NCBI RefSeq assembly: GCF_008638305.1
Contig: NZ_VTPZ01000007.1
Coordinates: forward strand, 71,437-135,436
DNA: 64,000 nt
Direction of reading: 5' to 3'
Source of the DNA: Pseudomonas profundi
GTDB lineage: Bacteria > Pseudomonadota > Gammaproteobacteria > Pseudomonadales > Pseudomonadaceae
The stretch's first letter is position 1, and each line of letters starts with the position of its first letter. The notes beneath the pieces are model-generated. The model was not told the DNA's origin and did no database searches. It saw only the letters and a list, made by a program, of their open reading frames with translations. The translations under genes were made by a program, and so were the position numbers. Positions 1-9,015 of this stretch are shown here, piece by piece.

Positions 1-544
1 GGCTCGGCACGCCCATGCGCTGCAGGCTGTCTTCGATCGAACGGCGCGTGGCGCTCGCACTGTAGTCATACTCGTAATTGAAGTGGTTCACGCCTTGCCA
101 GTTGTCATGGGAATAGCCGGCTTCCGGCTTGAGTATGCGACCGGTTTTGCTCGATAGCAGATAGTCGTCCGGCATCAGCGGTGATAGCAGCATCGCGTGG
201 CGGCGCTCACTCAGCCCCAGGCCGTACCAGGGGGAGGTGTCGTAATAACGGATGCCCTGATCCCAGGCTGTTTTCAGTAAATCCAGAGCATGCTGTTCGG
301 ACCATATTCGGCGTGAGTCACCCAGGCCGACAGCACCGCCCAGCCCGACACGGTACTCGGGCCTGTAGCGGCGCGCGTTGCCGGTATTGCGGGGCAGCGC
401 GTTTGGTGCGGTGGCGGCTGGCGAAGATGAGGACTGGGCAGCGGTTGTGTCCGTTGCGGGAGATTGGGCACTGGCAAGCAAAGGTGCCATGGCGAGACCG
501 GCGGTGCCGATGCCGACGGTCGAAAGAAATGCGCGGCGCTGCAT
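1..544 (-). CDS. Tat-exported aldo/keto reductase, C-terminus cut by window edge
   Basis: The minus-strand frame starts at ATG 544, with GGAGG about 8 nt upstream, and runs off the left edge, leaving about 181 residues. The N-terminus is QRRAFLSTVGIGTAG..., a twin-arginine signal followed by a hydrophobic stretch and an Ala/Ser-rich linker. The mature part has the aldo/keto reductase signature: WDQGIRYYDTSPWYG (the strand carrying the catalytic Asp and, four residues on, Tyr), then SERR, LLSSKTGR and RRSIEDSLQRMGV. The family reduces aldehydes and ketones with NAD(P)H in a TIM barrel. Export of a nicotinamide-dependent enzyme by Tat is plausible because Tat carries folded, cofactor-loaded proteins. 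The substrate cannot be told. The family call is firm; the product is incomplete. Confidence 0.85.
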   Translation of the reverse strand, partial: MQRRAFLSTVGIGTAGLAMAPLLASAQSPATDTTAAQSSSSPAATAPNALPRNTGNARRYRPEYRVGLGGAVGLGDSRRIWSEQHALDLLKTAWDQGIRYYDTSPWYGLGLSERRHAMLLSPLMPDDYLLSSKTGRILKPEAGYSHDNWQGVNHFNYEYDYSASATRRSIEDSLQRMGVPS

Positions 545-629
545 GGAAAACCTCCATGGGACAGGGACATGAATGGCTGTGATAACAAAATTGTGACGTC
601 GTCATTGGCAGGGTGGTTCCATCACCGGC

Positions 630-1385
630 TCACCGCAAAAACTCCACAATCGCGTTCTGAAAGCCTGGCTTGACCAGCACACTGGAATGGTCGCCGGGCA
701 CCACCTTCAGTCGCGCACCGCGGATTGCTCTTTGCAATTTCTGAGGGTGGCTGGCGAAGGGATCACTGTCGCCAGCGAGAATCAGGGTCGGCACAGTGAT
801 GCGTTCCAGCGGGATGCGTTTGGAGTGGAAGGCAAGGGCCTGGGCAGCCATGGCTTTGCGATCGGCCCAGACCATATCCGCGAGCAAGCGAAAGCCTGCC
901 AACGTCGGATCACGGATACTCCAGCGGCTGGCGAGCATGGCGTTGGCTAATGCTTTCCGACCGCTCGCCCGATAACGGCTATCCAGATGCAGGGTGGCGC
1001 CGCCAATGCCCCCCGCTACCACCCGGCGGATACGCTGTTCCTGCGTAGCCGCCAGCAGTGCGACCGTAGCGCCCATGGAATAGCCAACCAGGTCGATCTC
1101 CTCCAGGCCCAGCTCATCCAGCAGGCAGCTTATGTCTTTGGCCATACGGGATTCGCCATAGGAGGCGGGATCATGTGGTTTGCCTGAACGCCCATGGCCC
1201 CGTGCGTCCAGCGCGATCACGCTGCGTCCGGCCAGGTTGAGCCGGCGCACTATGCCGGGCACCACCCAATTGACGCGCATATTGGCCACATAACCATGTT
1301 GCAACACGACTGGCGGCAAGGCCGATTTACGCAGCCAGGCCTGATAATAGATCTCTACCCCATCGAACGACTTGAAACGACTCAT
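630..1385 (-). CDS. alpha/beta hydrolase
   Basis: 251-residue cytoplasmic alpha/beta hydrolase without signal peptide. The order of motifs is LQHGY (oxyanion region, residues 28-32), DARGHGRSGKP, the nucleophile elbow GYSMG with Ser103, LILAGDSDPF (acid Asp) and VPGDHSSV (catalytic His). Length and motif order fit the single-domain esterase/BioH/proline-iminopeptidase-like group. The start ATG at 1385 follows a G-rich stretch that can serve as a ribosome site. It stands alone between the reductase and tenA on the same strand. Nothing in sequence fixes the substrate. Confidence 0.85.
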   Translation of the reverse strand: MSRFKSFDGVEIYYQAWLRKSALPPVVLQHGYVANMRVNWVVPGIVRRLNLAGRSVIALDARGHGRSGKPHDPASYGESRMAKDISCLLDELGLEEIDLVGYSMGATVALLAATQEQRIRRVVAGGIGGATLHLDSRYRASGRKALANAMLASRWSIRDPTLAGFRLLADMVWADRKAMAAQALAFHSKRIPLERITVPTLILAGDSDPFASHPQKLQRAIRGARLKVVPGDHSSVLVKPGFQNAIVEFLR

Positions 1386-1531
1386 ACGCCCCCCGGAACT
1401 TGCGCCTGTTATGGCTCGAGTATTGGACGGCGGGGCTAGAGTAAAAAACCTAATTTTGTGATTTTTGATACATAACCGGTCTTGGCGTCGGTCCCCTTGG
1501 TCCTGAGAATCGCTGCCATGACAGCGTGTCG

Positions 1532-2200
1532 CTACTCGCGAAGCTCCAGCCCCATGGTCCAGAAATCAATTTCCAGTCGGATCGCGTCGCTGAATATTCG
1601 CGCCAGCCGCTCGAAACGCCGGGGCGTTACATCGGCCAATTCACGGTTCAGCCAGTCGATTTCGGCACGCATGGCGTCCTGGAATTCCTCGCTTTCGTAC
1701 ATGGCGATCCAGGCATCATAAGGGTTCTGCTTACCGCGTAGGGTTTCCGCGCGGCTGTTGAGCCAATTGGCGATTTCCCCATAACCGACAAGGCAAGGCG
1801 CCAGCGCGACGTGCAGGTCCAACAAATCCCCACGGTTACCGGTATCCAGCACGTAGCGGGTGTAAGCCAGGGTCGCCCGCGCTTCAGGCAGCGCGTGCAA
1901 TTCCTCCTCGCTGATGCCCCACTCCTTGCAATACTGAATGTGCAGCCCCAGCTCCAGGTCGACGATTGCCTCAAGCCCTGCTTTGGCCTGCCGCAGGTCA
2001 TCCAGCGTCGAGCTCTTGTAGGCCGCCAGGGCAAAGGCGCGAGCAAACTGAATGAGGAACAGATAATCCTGCTTGAGATAATGACGAAACGACTCCGGTG
2101 CCAGCCTGCCCTCCCCCAGCTGACTGACGAAAGCGTGGTGGATGTAGGCATCCCATTCGCGCTGGCAGTGCTCTCTGAGGTGATCGAAGGTATAGACCAT
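1532..2200 (-). CDS. tenA: TenA family aminopyrimidine aminohydrolase (thiaminase II)
   Basis: 222 residues, all-helical TenA fold. TenA enzymes hydrolyse thiamine breakdown products (4-amino-5-aminomethyl-2-methylpyrimidine) for salvage of the pyrimidine half of thiamine. Visible active-site features: KQDY with Asp45, DLELGLH, the nucleophile Cys136 in LAPCLVGYGEI, and a C-terminal Glu in GLELRE, as in the Cys-type TenA_C class. The start is ATG 2200 with AGAGAG upstream. No thi-box (TPP riboswitch) was found in the 110 bp upstream, and no other thiamine gene is nearby, so it may be read from the doxX-like gene upstream on the same strand. Confidence 0.9.
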   Translation of the reverse strand: MVYTFDHLREHCQREWDAYIHHAFVSQLGEGRLAPESFRHYLKQDYLFLIQFARAFALAAYKSSTLDDLRQAKAGLEAIVDLELGLHIQYCKEWGISEEELHALPEARATLAYTRYVLDTGNRGDLLDLHVALAPCLVGYGEIANWLNSRAETLRGKQNPYDAWIAMYESEEFQDAMRAEIDWLNRELADVTPRRFERLARIFSDAIRLEIDFWTMGLELRE

Positions 2201-2311
2201 CTATTTATCTCTCTGTTTCTTATAACGAATATCGTGACAGGACGCACCCTGGCACAGCCGGCGCGAACGCAATCGCGCCGCGCACGTCGTGCCACAAACA
2301 GGGCGGCAAGC

Positions 2312-2707
2312 CTAGCGTCTGTTGCGCTCGTCGATGCTTAAAGCCCCTGGCCCCACGGCAGCCAGCAGCAACAACCCGCCAATCATCGAGATCTCTTTCC
2401 AGAAGCTGTTCCACTCTCCCTCGACCCAGAACGGATGGAAGATAAACGCCGTACCCAGCGTGAACAGAATCAGCAAACAGGCCGCGATCCGCGTCTGGAA
2501 TCCGATCATCACCGCCAAGCCGGCGAATAGCTTGATAGCGAACCCGACCCACACGGCAACGGCCGGCAGGCCCTTCGATGCTGCATACTCGACGGGCATA
2601 TCACCCGTCAGCAAAGCGAAACCACCCAGGAAGTAAATCAGCACCAGAAGCACACGGCCTATTGCCATAACGTATTGGTTGTGAAGGTTCTCAAGCATTG
2701 AAGTCAC
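2312..2707 (-). CDS. DoxX family membrane protein
   Basis: About 131 residues with four hydrophobic segments (VLLVLIYFLGGFALLTG, VAVWVGFAIKLFAGLAVMIG, AACLLILFTLGTAFIF, ISMIGGLLLLAAVG), the layout of the DoxX/MauE family of small inner-membrane proteins, often linked to thiol or redox functions. Either GTG 2707 or ATG 2698 could start it; the ATG gives MLENLHNQYVM and is as likely. It lies 111 bp upstream of tenA on the same strand and could share a transcript. Function is not known. Confidence 0.8.
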   Translation of the reverse strand: MTSMLENLHNQYVMAIGRVLLVLIYFLGGFALLTGDMPVEYAASKGLPAVAVWVGFAIKLFAGLAVMIGFQTRIAACLLILFTLGTAFIFHPFWVEGEWNSFWKEISMIGGLLLLAAVGPGALSIDERNRR

Positions 2708-3055
2708 CCGTCGTGGTTGGTTGTGAGCGTTGCTACAAGCGTAGTGGTGATGACTGGTTGGTCAATGCGGTACCGCAAAACCCGGCGCTGTTACTTTTGC
2801 ACCGTTAGCAAGCCGCGGACCACCGAGCCAAGGGGTGTAGCGCGCCCATGCCACACCCTGTCGGCGCGTCCGAACGCGGCCCGAGCCGGCTCGCCAACCG
2901 CAGGATCAATCCGAGTTTCCTGGGGGTGTAGCGCGCCTGCGCTACGCCATGTCCGCGAGCAGGCGCTCGCCAACCCCTGATCACCGAAGCGTATTTTTCA
3001 TGGGAAAATACGCTCGTTCCGCATAAGATCACGGGCAATTTCAACTTTTTCGATT
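2708..3055. repeat. intergenic region with REP-like palindromes
   Basis: No gene is seen. Two related palindromic units occur. One at 2833-2858 has GGGTGT...ACACCC arms around TAGCGCGCCC. One at 2928-2945 has GTAGCGC, a 4-nt loop and GCGCTAC. Both contain the string GGGGTGTAGCGCGCC. A third and a fourth related unit lie on the far side of the next gene (4308-4340 and 4404-4418). This is the form of REP/REPIN sequences, which are scattered in pseudomonad intergenic DNA and moved by RAYT transposases. No RAYT gene is present here. Confidence 0.55.
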
Positions 3056-4291
3056 ATGGCTATTCCGATGTCCTCTCCATCTGACCTCGACCGCGACGTA
3101 ACACGAATCGCCAGGATCGACGCTGTCTCGCTTATCCTCAGCATGGTGAAACACACCACAGGGATGCGCTTCGCTGCCGTCGCAAGAGTGACCGATTCCC
3201 GATGGGTCGCCTGCGCGGTGGACGACTCTATCGACTTTGGGCTGGAGCCTGGCGGTGAGCTGGTACTTGAGACGACCATCTGTAACGAGATTCGCGATCA
3301 CCGTCGCCCGGTGATATTCCGGCACGCCAGTGAAGACAGTGTTTACTCTGTGCATCACACGCCAAGGCTCTATCAGCTGGAAAGTTACGTATCCATCCCC
3401 ATCATCACAGCCGACGGTGAGTTCTTCGGAACACTCTGCGCCATTGACACCGCTCCCGCACAATTCGATGAAATGGCCGTTCTGAATACCTTAGGCCTTT
3501 ACGCACAACTAATCGGGCTCCAGCTGGACATGCAACAAGCCCAGGAAACAACACAGGTTGCGTTGATCAACGAAGAAGAGACTGGTCGTCTGCGCGAGCA
3601 GTTTATTGCCGTTCTGGGCCACGACCTGCGCTCGCCGCTCACGGCAATCGGTATGAGCTCCGAGTTACTGGAAGCCAAGCTCACCGGCGAACGCGAGCGC
3701 GAACTCGCCTCCGGTATCAAACAAAGTTCACGGCGAATGAGTTCGCTCATTGAAGATGTACTGGATTTCTCCAATGGACGCCTTGGTGACGGCATCCCCG
3801 TCAAGCGCGAAGTAACCAGTGACCTGCTCGCAGTTCTCAATTCCGTCGTAGACGAGATCACGGTCTCTCATCCTGAGGTCTCGATAAAGAGTCATTTTTC
3901 AATAGAGTCGCAGAGCTTTTGTGACGCCGGCAGAATAGGCCAGTTACTCTCGAATCTCCTGATCAATGCAGTCACCCACGGCTCTCCCGATTCGCCAGTC
4001 GACGTCACAGCAAAGACAGAGAACGGCGAGATCGCCCTGTCGGTAACCAATAGTGGCCCCGTTATTCCCCAGGAACTGATGTCGCTCTTGTTCCAACCCT
4101 TTACCCGTTCCAACGCAGGCGGTAGAGGCAAGGGACTGGGATTGGGTTTATACATTGCCTCCCAGATTGCTGCGGCGCACGATGGCACCCTCTCGGTCTC
4201 CTCTACTCCGGAGAACGGCACCCGCTTTGTGGCGAGATTGCCCAACGTTGTTGAAAGAGTAGCGCTGCAACCAATCGGTAAGTCAGCCTAG
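3056..4291 (+). CDS. GAF-domain sensor histidine kinase (soluble)
   Basis: 411 residues, no membrane segments. An N-terminal GAF domain (about residues 18-165; SYVSIPIITADGEFFGTLCAID is its typical end) precedes a short coiled linker. The HisKA dimerisation helix has the phospho-acceptor His189 in VLGHDLRSPLTAIG, and a HATPase domain follows, with the N box NLLINAVTHG and G boxes near GKGLGLGLYIASQI. No receiver domain is fused, so the partner regulator must be elsewhere. GAF domains in such kinases bind small ligands, chromophores or redox cofactors; the ligand cannot be inferred. Two Met codons (1 and 5) could start it. REP-like repeats flank it on both sides. Confidence 0.9.
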   Translation: MAIPMSSPSDLDRDVTRIARIDAVSLILSMVKHTTGMRFAAVARVTDSRWVACAVDDSIDFGLEPGGELVLETTICNEIRDHRRPVIFRHASEDSVYSVHHTPRLYQLESYVSIPIITADGEFFGTLCAIDTAPAQFDEMAVLNTLGLYAQLIGLQLDMQQAQETTQVALINEEETGRLREQFIAVLGHDLRSPLTAIGMSSELLEAKLTGERERELASGIKQSSRRMSSLIEDVLDFSNGRLGDGIPVKREVTSDLLAVLNSVVDEITVSHPEVSIKSHFSIESQSFCDAGRIGQLLSNLLINAVTHGSPDSPVDVTAKTENGEIALSVTNSGPVIPQELMSLLFQPFTRSNAGGRGKGLGLGLYIASQIAAAHDGTLSVSSTPENGTRFVARLPNVVERVALQPIGKSA

Positions 4292-4593
4292 AGGCCTGCA
4301 TTCCGGTTGTGTATGGCGCTATGCGCCACGCCACACCCAAATAATGCTCGCCGTTGAGCAGTCGTTCAACAACCCCTGTGGCAACCCGGACGTCCTGATG
4401 GATGTAGCGCTGCGCTACGCCATGATGCCGGTCAGTCGCCACTTGCTCTCCCCTGCGTCATCAAGGTAACTTCACCGGCAATACCATTCTGCCTCTTCTA
4501 CCGCCCCGGGCCGTGCGAGATGTGAGCTGCCTCATATCTGTCGTTCAGATGCTTGGCACCCTTGGATTCATTACGCTATACGAGCATCCGGTC
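4292..4593. repeat. intergenic region with REP-like palindromes
   Basis: Between the GAF kinase and the hybrid kinase. Palindromes: GTGTATGGCG...CGCCACGCCACAC near 4309-4336, and a near-perfect GTAGCGC-T-GCGCTAC at 4404-4418 with the same core as the copy at 2928-2945. An open stretch from 4513 continues into the next gene, but the conserved protein begins at 4594. Confidence 0.5.
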
Positions 4594-6657
4594 ATGCATA
4601 ACAAACATTCCTTTCTTTCAGGCGGCGGAGAAATGGGAGCGCGCATGCGTGCGCATGAGTGGGCCAGGACACCGTTCGGCCCGCCCGATACCTGGCCACA
4701 ATCGCTCAAATCAGCCATTTCGACCTGTATAAATTCGCCTGTGCTCGGCGCCGTGCTGTGGGGCCCTGACATGAGAATGTTCTATAACGACGCTTATATT
4801 CAGTCCATGGCGGAACGTCATCCCCTTGCGCTGGGCTGTCCTGTGGCAGAGGTATGGGACATGTCATGGAAGGCCGTCGAATTGCCTTTCTGCAGATTGA
4901 TGGAAACTGGAGAAGGATTCGGTCGTAGAAAGGTGGAGCTGCCGATGGTTCGCCATGGTCAGCTTGAGACCACGTTCTGGGACATCACCGCCAGCCCGAT
5001 TCGCGGCGAAGACGGCACCATCGTAGGTCTGTATAACCAGGGCTTTGAAATCACCTCGAGAGTCATCGCCGAACGCGAGCGTGAGGCGGCGGAAACGCAA
5101 CTACGTCAGCTTAATGGCAGGTTGACTGAGGAAGTGAGCATCCGCACGGAAGAGCGGAACCTGATGTGGGACACCGCTCCCGACTTGATGGTCATTATTG
5201 ATTTCAAAGGCATATTCCAACGCGTCAACCCATCCTGGACACGGGTGTTGGGCTATACAGCGGTTGAATTGGTTGGACATCACATCAATGAGTTCGTGAT
5301 ACCGGAGGACCATTCCGCTGCAGTGAAGGCCTATGAATCTGCGGCGACGGGTCACCAGCCGCGCATCATCAACCGCTACAGACACAAGGATGGTTCAGTG
5401 CGCTGGTTTGCCTGGGCGGCAGCGCCCGCTGGCAAGCTGACCTATGCCACAGGACGGGACATCACGCTGGAAAAGGAGCGCGAGGCCGAACTGGAAATAG
5501 CCCAGGAACAGCTACGCCAATCGCAGAAAATGGAGGCGGTGGGCCAGCTTACCGGCGGGCTCGCGCACGATTTCAACAATCTGCTGACAGCCATATCTGC
5601 AAGTCTGGAGCTTATCAGTCTGCGGGTCAGCCAGAACCGTCATGACCAGCTGGACCGGTATGTCTCGGCAGCGAAGGAGGCATCCAAGCGCGCAGCATCG
5701 CTAACCCATCGTCTGCTCGCGTTCTCACGCAGGCAGACACTGGCCCCACAATCGGTCGACCCTGACCAGCTGATCAAGGGCATGCTTGAGCTTATATGCC
5801 GGACTGTCGGGCCCATGATAACGGTGGAACACATTAAAGCACCGCAGCGGTGGACCGCCCTGGTGGACGCATCCCAACTTGAAAACGCCCTGCTCAATCT
5901 CTGCATCAATGCCCGCGATGCGATGCCTGGAGGTGGCCAGATTCTTATCGAGACTAGCAGTCTTGTCTGTGGCAAAAAGCGTGCGCTTGAGCAGGGTATG
6001 CCGGCAGGAGAGTATCTGCAGCTCACGGTTAGCGACACCGGCAGTGGGATGTCTGCCGACATCGCTGCAAGGGCGTTCGACCCTTTTTTCACGACCAAGC
6101 CCACCGGAATGGGAACAGGCCTCGGGCTATCGATGATTTATGGCTTCGCCAAGCAATCCGGCGGGCAAGTACGACTCACTTCGACGCCCGGTGCAGGAAC
6201 GCAGGTCGCTATCTATCTGCCTCGTTATTCCAGCATAACCGGGACTGAAGGAACACCCGCAAGCGACACAGCTCCGCCCATTGTTGCTGCAAGAGAAACT
6301 ATTCTGGTCGTTGATGACGAGGCCGCCGTACGCATGCTGGTGACCGACGTTCTGCATGACCTGGGCTACAAAACCGTTGAGGCCGAAGACGGTTTGGCAG
6401 GCCTGGAGATAATGCGATCGGACCAGCGGATTGACCTGCTGGTGACGGATGTCGGCCTCCCCGGGGGAATGAATGGTCGACAGCTCGCCGATGCAGGGCG
6501 CGTGATACGGCCTAAGCTGCCAGTGCTGTTCATTACCGGTTATGCCGAGCAGGCGCTCTTCGAGGACGCCAACGCCGAAAGCGAAATGGCAGTACTGACC
6601 AAACCATTCGCCATTGCCACGCTTGCATCCGGCGTTCGTGAGCTGTTGAAGCGTTAG
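4594..6657 (+). CDS. PAS-PAS hybrid sensor histidine kinase with C-terminal receiver
   Basis: 687 residues from ATG 4594 ([15 protein letters not shown]...). I chose this start because [25 protein letters not shown] is the conserved beginning of this kinase group; an upstream ATG at 4513 would add 27 unconserved residues. Domains: divergent PAS (about 20-150), coiled linker, second PAS (about 185-300; [12 protein letters not shown]), HisKA with His325 in [11 protein letters not shown], HATPase ([18 protein letters not shown]), then a receiver with Asp619 in [10 protein letters not shown] and the conserved Lys in TKPFA. No membrane segment. The HisKA subtype HDFNNLL is the one common in hybrid kinases with no known output. 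A similar kinase is encoded at 31674-33692. Confidence 0.9.
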   Translation: MHNKHSFLSGGGEMGARMRAHEWARTPFGPPDTWPQSLKSAISTCINSPVLGAVLWGPDMRMFYNDAYIQSMAERHPLALGCPVAEVWDMSWKAVELPFCRLMETGEGFGRRKVELPMVRHGQLETTFWDITASPIRGEDGTIVGLYNQGFEITSRVIAEREREAAETQLRQLNGRLTEEVSIRTEERNLMWDTAPDLMVIIDFKGIFQRVNPSWTRVLGYTAVELVGHHINEFVIPEDHSAAVKAYESAATGHQPRIINRYRHKDGSVRWFAWAAAPAGKLTYATGRDITLEKEREAELEIAQEQLRQSQKMEAVGQLTGGLAHDFNNLLTAISASLELISLRVSQNRHDQLDRYVSAAKEASKRAASLTHRLLAFSRRQTLAPQSVDPDQLIKGMLELICRTVGPMITVEHIKAPQRWTALVDASQLENALLNLCINARDAMPGGGQILIETSSLVCGKKRALEQGMPAGEYLQLTVSDTGSGMSADIAARAFDPFFTTKPTGMGTGLGLSMIYGFAKQSGGQVRLTSTPGAGTQVAIYLPRYSSITGTEGTPASDTAPPIVAARETILVVDDEAAVRMLVTDVLHDLGYKTVEAEDGLAGLEIMRSDQRIDLLVTDVGLPGGMNGRQLADAGRVIRPKLPVLFITGYAEQALFEDANAESEMAVLTKPFAIATLASGVRELLKR

Positions 6658-6710
6658 CGTAGCAACCCCCTTCTTCGCTATCATGTTGCCGCTAATAAGA
6701 GGCAACGTAG

Positions 6711-8426
6711 ATGGAACTACAAAGACAACTATGGTTATTACTGCTCGTTATGTTGACATCGACTGCAGCCTGGGCGGCCCCGCAGATTGAAATCGACGAA
6801 GGCCCGGTCGATCTGACAGACTTTCGCATCGCCTATCATGTAGATGAGTCCGAGGTTTTGACCTACGAGCAGGTCAGGCATCTTCCGTTCGCGGAGATCG
6901 ATAATAAAGCCTCACTCGGCACGGATGCCAAAGTGACATGGTTCAAACTTGTGCTGACCAATGCCACCGGAGTGGAGCAACGTCTGTTCGTCCACCTGCC
7001 CCATGCGTATCACGTCCAGTCGGTGGAGTTTTACGAGGAGCGCGGCGGGACGTTGCTGCGCCGGGAACGCCTGGACCTGAACGACTCGCCTGTCAGCGAT
7101 CTGATGTACCGCGGCACGGCTGTTTATCCATTCACCCTGTCGGCCGATCAACCGACCGTGTTCTATCTGCGCAGCCATTCCTACTCGCACCAGTGGTTTG
7201 GCATCGAAGTTCTGGATGAATACGCATCGCGGCATACCCTGGTCAGCGTTAACTTCGATATTGCCCTGATGGTCGGCATGTTGCTCTCGCTGGTCTTCTA
7301 CAACGGTTTGCTCTATTTCGCTACCAGCAGAAAAGAGAACATCTTCTATTCGCTATACCTGATCTCGGGCTTGCTGTGGATTGCGCTGTCTTATGGATTG
7401 GTAGCCAATGTCTTCGATGTTTACGGCAGTCACGTATTCAGATTGAACATCTCGTTGATCACCATGCCGATTTTTTTGCTGCTGTTCATGATGGCAATCT
7501 TCGAGACCAGGAAAATTTACCCGGCCGAACATCGCTGGCTTCAAGCTCTTATCGTTTTGCTGGTCGGCAATCTGGGCTGGGGCATCTATGACATTGCCGC
7601 CGCGCTGGAGCCGGCAAGTTCGCTAGCGGCATTGATGATGGTTGTTACTTTCTCGGTGAGCATATCGCTATATCGGAAAGGCAATCCGTTGGCGAAATAT
7701 TTCCTGATCGGTCACAGCTTTTTCGTGGCATTCAACATCATTGCTGTCCTTTTCTATAAGGGCATCATTCCCGTCAGTTATCTGAGCTTTCATGGTGTGG
7801 GCATCGGTATTGTGCTCGAAGCGCTGACACTGGCCTTTATCATTTCCTATCGCATCAGAATTCTGGAAAACATCCGCTCCTCGCAAGAGGAGCTGAAAAA
7901 GCAGGCTTCAACCGACCCGCTGACCAAGCTGCACAACCGCCGATTCTTTTTCTCCGAAGCCGATTATCTGCTCGATATTGCCAAAAGCAACCAGACGCCC
8001 ATGTCGCTATTGGCGCTGGACATCGACCACTTCAAAACCGTGAACGACACACACGGCCATGCCTGCGGCGACCAGGTAATCATGGCGCTGGCGCGGCTCC
8101 TGAGAGAGCACAGCCGCGAAAAGGACCTGATTGCTCGTTTCGGCGGAGAAGAGTTCGTCTTACTGCTTCCCGGTGTGGAACTGGTGGATGCACAACGCTG
8201 TGCTGAGCGTGTCCGCATCGCAGCCGAAACGCTTGAAATAAGGAGCGACACTGACAAAACAGTGCGAATAACCGTCAGCATCGGCGTTGCGGAAATCAGC
8301 ATAGGACATGAGCCGATCGAAGCAGCCCTCGGCCGCGCAGACCGTGCGTTGTATGTCGCCAAACATAGCGGCCGCAATCGAGTGAGCACTGACAGACCAA
8401 CGCTCGAGACGCTACAGGTGGTTTGA
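6711..8426 (+). CDS. 7TMR-DISM diguanylate cyclase (GGDEF)
   Basis: 571 residues. A signal peptide (to about AWA22) is followed by an extracytoplasmic 7TMR-DISMED2-type beta domain (about 25-165), seven hydrophobic helices (about 180-385), and a GGDEF domain (about 410-560). The catalytic signature is GGEEF at residues 478-482, with preceding DPLTKLHNRR and LDIDHFKTVND, so cyclic-di-GMP synthesis should be active. No EAL domain. It lies 53 bp after the hybrid kinase on the same strand, and a shared regulatory theme is likely. The periplasmic ligand of DISMED2 domains is thought to be carbohydrate-like; not shown here. Confidence 0.92.
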   Translation: MELQRQLWLLLLVMLTSTAAWAAPQIEIDEGPVDLTDFRIAYHVDESEVLTYEQVRHLPFAEIDNKASLGTDAKVTWFKLVLTNATGVEQRLFVHLPHAYHVQSVEFYEERGGTLLRRERLDLNDSPVSDLMYRGTAVYPFTLSADQPTVFYLRSHSYSHQWFGIEVLDEYASRHTLVSVNFDIALMVGMLLSLVFYNGLLYFATSRKENIFYSLYLISGLLWIALSYGLVANVFDVYGSHVFRLNISLITMPIFLLLFMMAIFETRKIYPAEHRWLQALIVLLVGNLGWGIYDIAAALEPASSLAALMMVVTFSVSISLYRKGNPLAKYFLIGHSFFVAFNIIAVLFYKGIIPVSYLSFHGVGIGIVLEALTLAFIISYRIRILENIRSSQEELKKQASTDPLTKLHNRRFFFSEADYLLDIAKSNQTPMSLLALDIDHFKTVNDTHGHACGDQVIMALARLLREHSREKDLIARFGGEEFVLLLPGVELVDAQRCAERVRIAAETLEIRSDTDKTVRITVSIGVAEISIGHEPIEAALGRADRALYVAKHSGRNRVSTDRPTLETLQVV

Positions 8427-8480
8427 ACTGTCGTACCTTGCTCACCGCCTGGTTTGAGGCGGTGAGCAAGGTACGACAGT
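8427..8480. terminator. perfect 23-bp inverted repeat just after the cyclase stop codon
   Basis: Arms 8427-8449 and 8458-8480 are exactly complementary, with an 8-nt loop (TGGTTTGA), beginning at the base after the TGA. The stem is long and GC-containing, but there is no run of T on either side, so it may act as a terminator, an mRNA-stabilising hairpin, or be the relic of an inverted duplication. Confidence 0.6.
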
Positions 8481-8874
8481 ATTCGCTAGGAATCAGCTTG
8501 CGCTCACGCAGCGTAGCGATCACATCGAAGTATGTATCGTCGCTGGCCTGCTAATCAATGAATCCGAGCTTCCAACCCTGGACATGTCGTGACCCCGGCC
8601 GAGGTCCGCATCGGTGCGCCAGGCGATACGAGCTTGCTGATATCGGCTTCAGCCAGCCCTTGTTTTGCGCCGATCTCCTTTCATTGCGGTCGCCTTCAGC
8701 TGTCTGCTTCTTCAGCTGAATGTAGGTGAGCAGGAGCAGAGCCTTTTTCGCCTCAGATAAGAATATGCTGATCCTTAGTGGACGCTGTTCCACCTATACA
8801 GTCGGCACGTGAATGAACTCAATCTGGTACTGGCTTCCCCTTCCCACCCGCAACTGTTCCGCTTTGCGAGACAC
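8481..8874 (-). pseudogene. probable decayed gene, family not recognised
   Basis: On the minus strand a good ribosome site (GGAGGAATCCT) precedes a GTG at 8874, opening a frame of only 26 residues (VSRKAEQLRVGRGSQYQIEF...) that stops at 8794. Downstream on the same strand come protein-like fragments in other frames, for example FDVIATLRERKLIPSEY near 8490-8530, broken by stops. This looks like a gene with frameshifts or deletions ending at the 23-bp hairpin. I cannot name the family. Alternatively the 26-codon frame is a true small gene and the rest is non-coding. Confidence 0.3.
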
Positions 8875-8927
8875 AGGATTCCTCCAAAAGCATCCTTATC
8901 GATATTGACAACTGCTCTCTATCGCAT

Positions 8928-8946
8928 TTGACAATCATTCTCATTG
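8928..8946. promoter_or_regulatory. Fur box upstream of TonB receptor
   Basis: TTGACAATCATTCTCATTG; read on the other strand it contains AATGAGAATGATTGTCA, close to the Fur consensus GATAATGATAATCATTATC. It lies 70-88 bp before the receptor ATG, a usual position for iron repression. Confidence 0.75.
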
Positions 8947-9015
8947 CTTTTTACTATTACGCCTTGCTGATAACGCCTGCCCGCAGGCTTTCGTAACCAC
9001 GCTCAGGAAGACGCA

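Noticed and set aside
2201-2311. possible TPP riboswitch before tenA
   Set aside because: The CTGAGA and ACCTGA core elements are absent in the gap.
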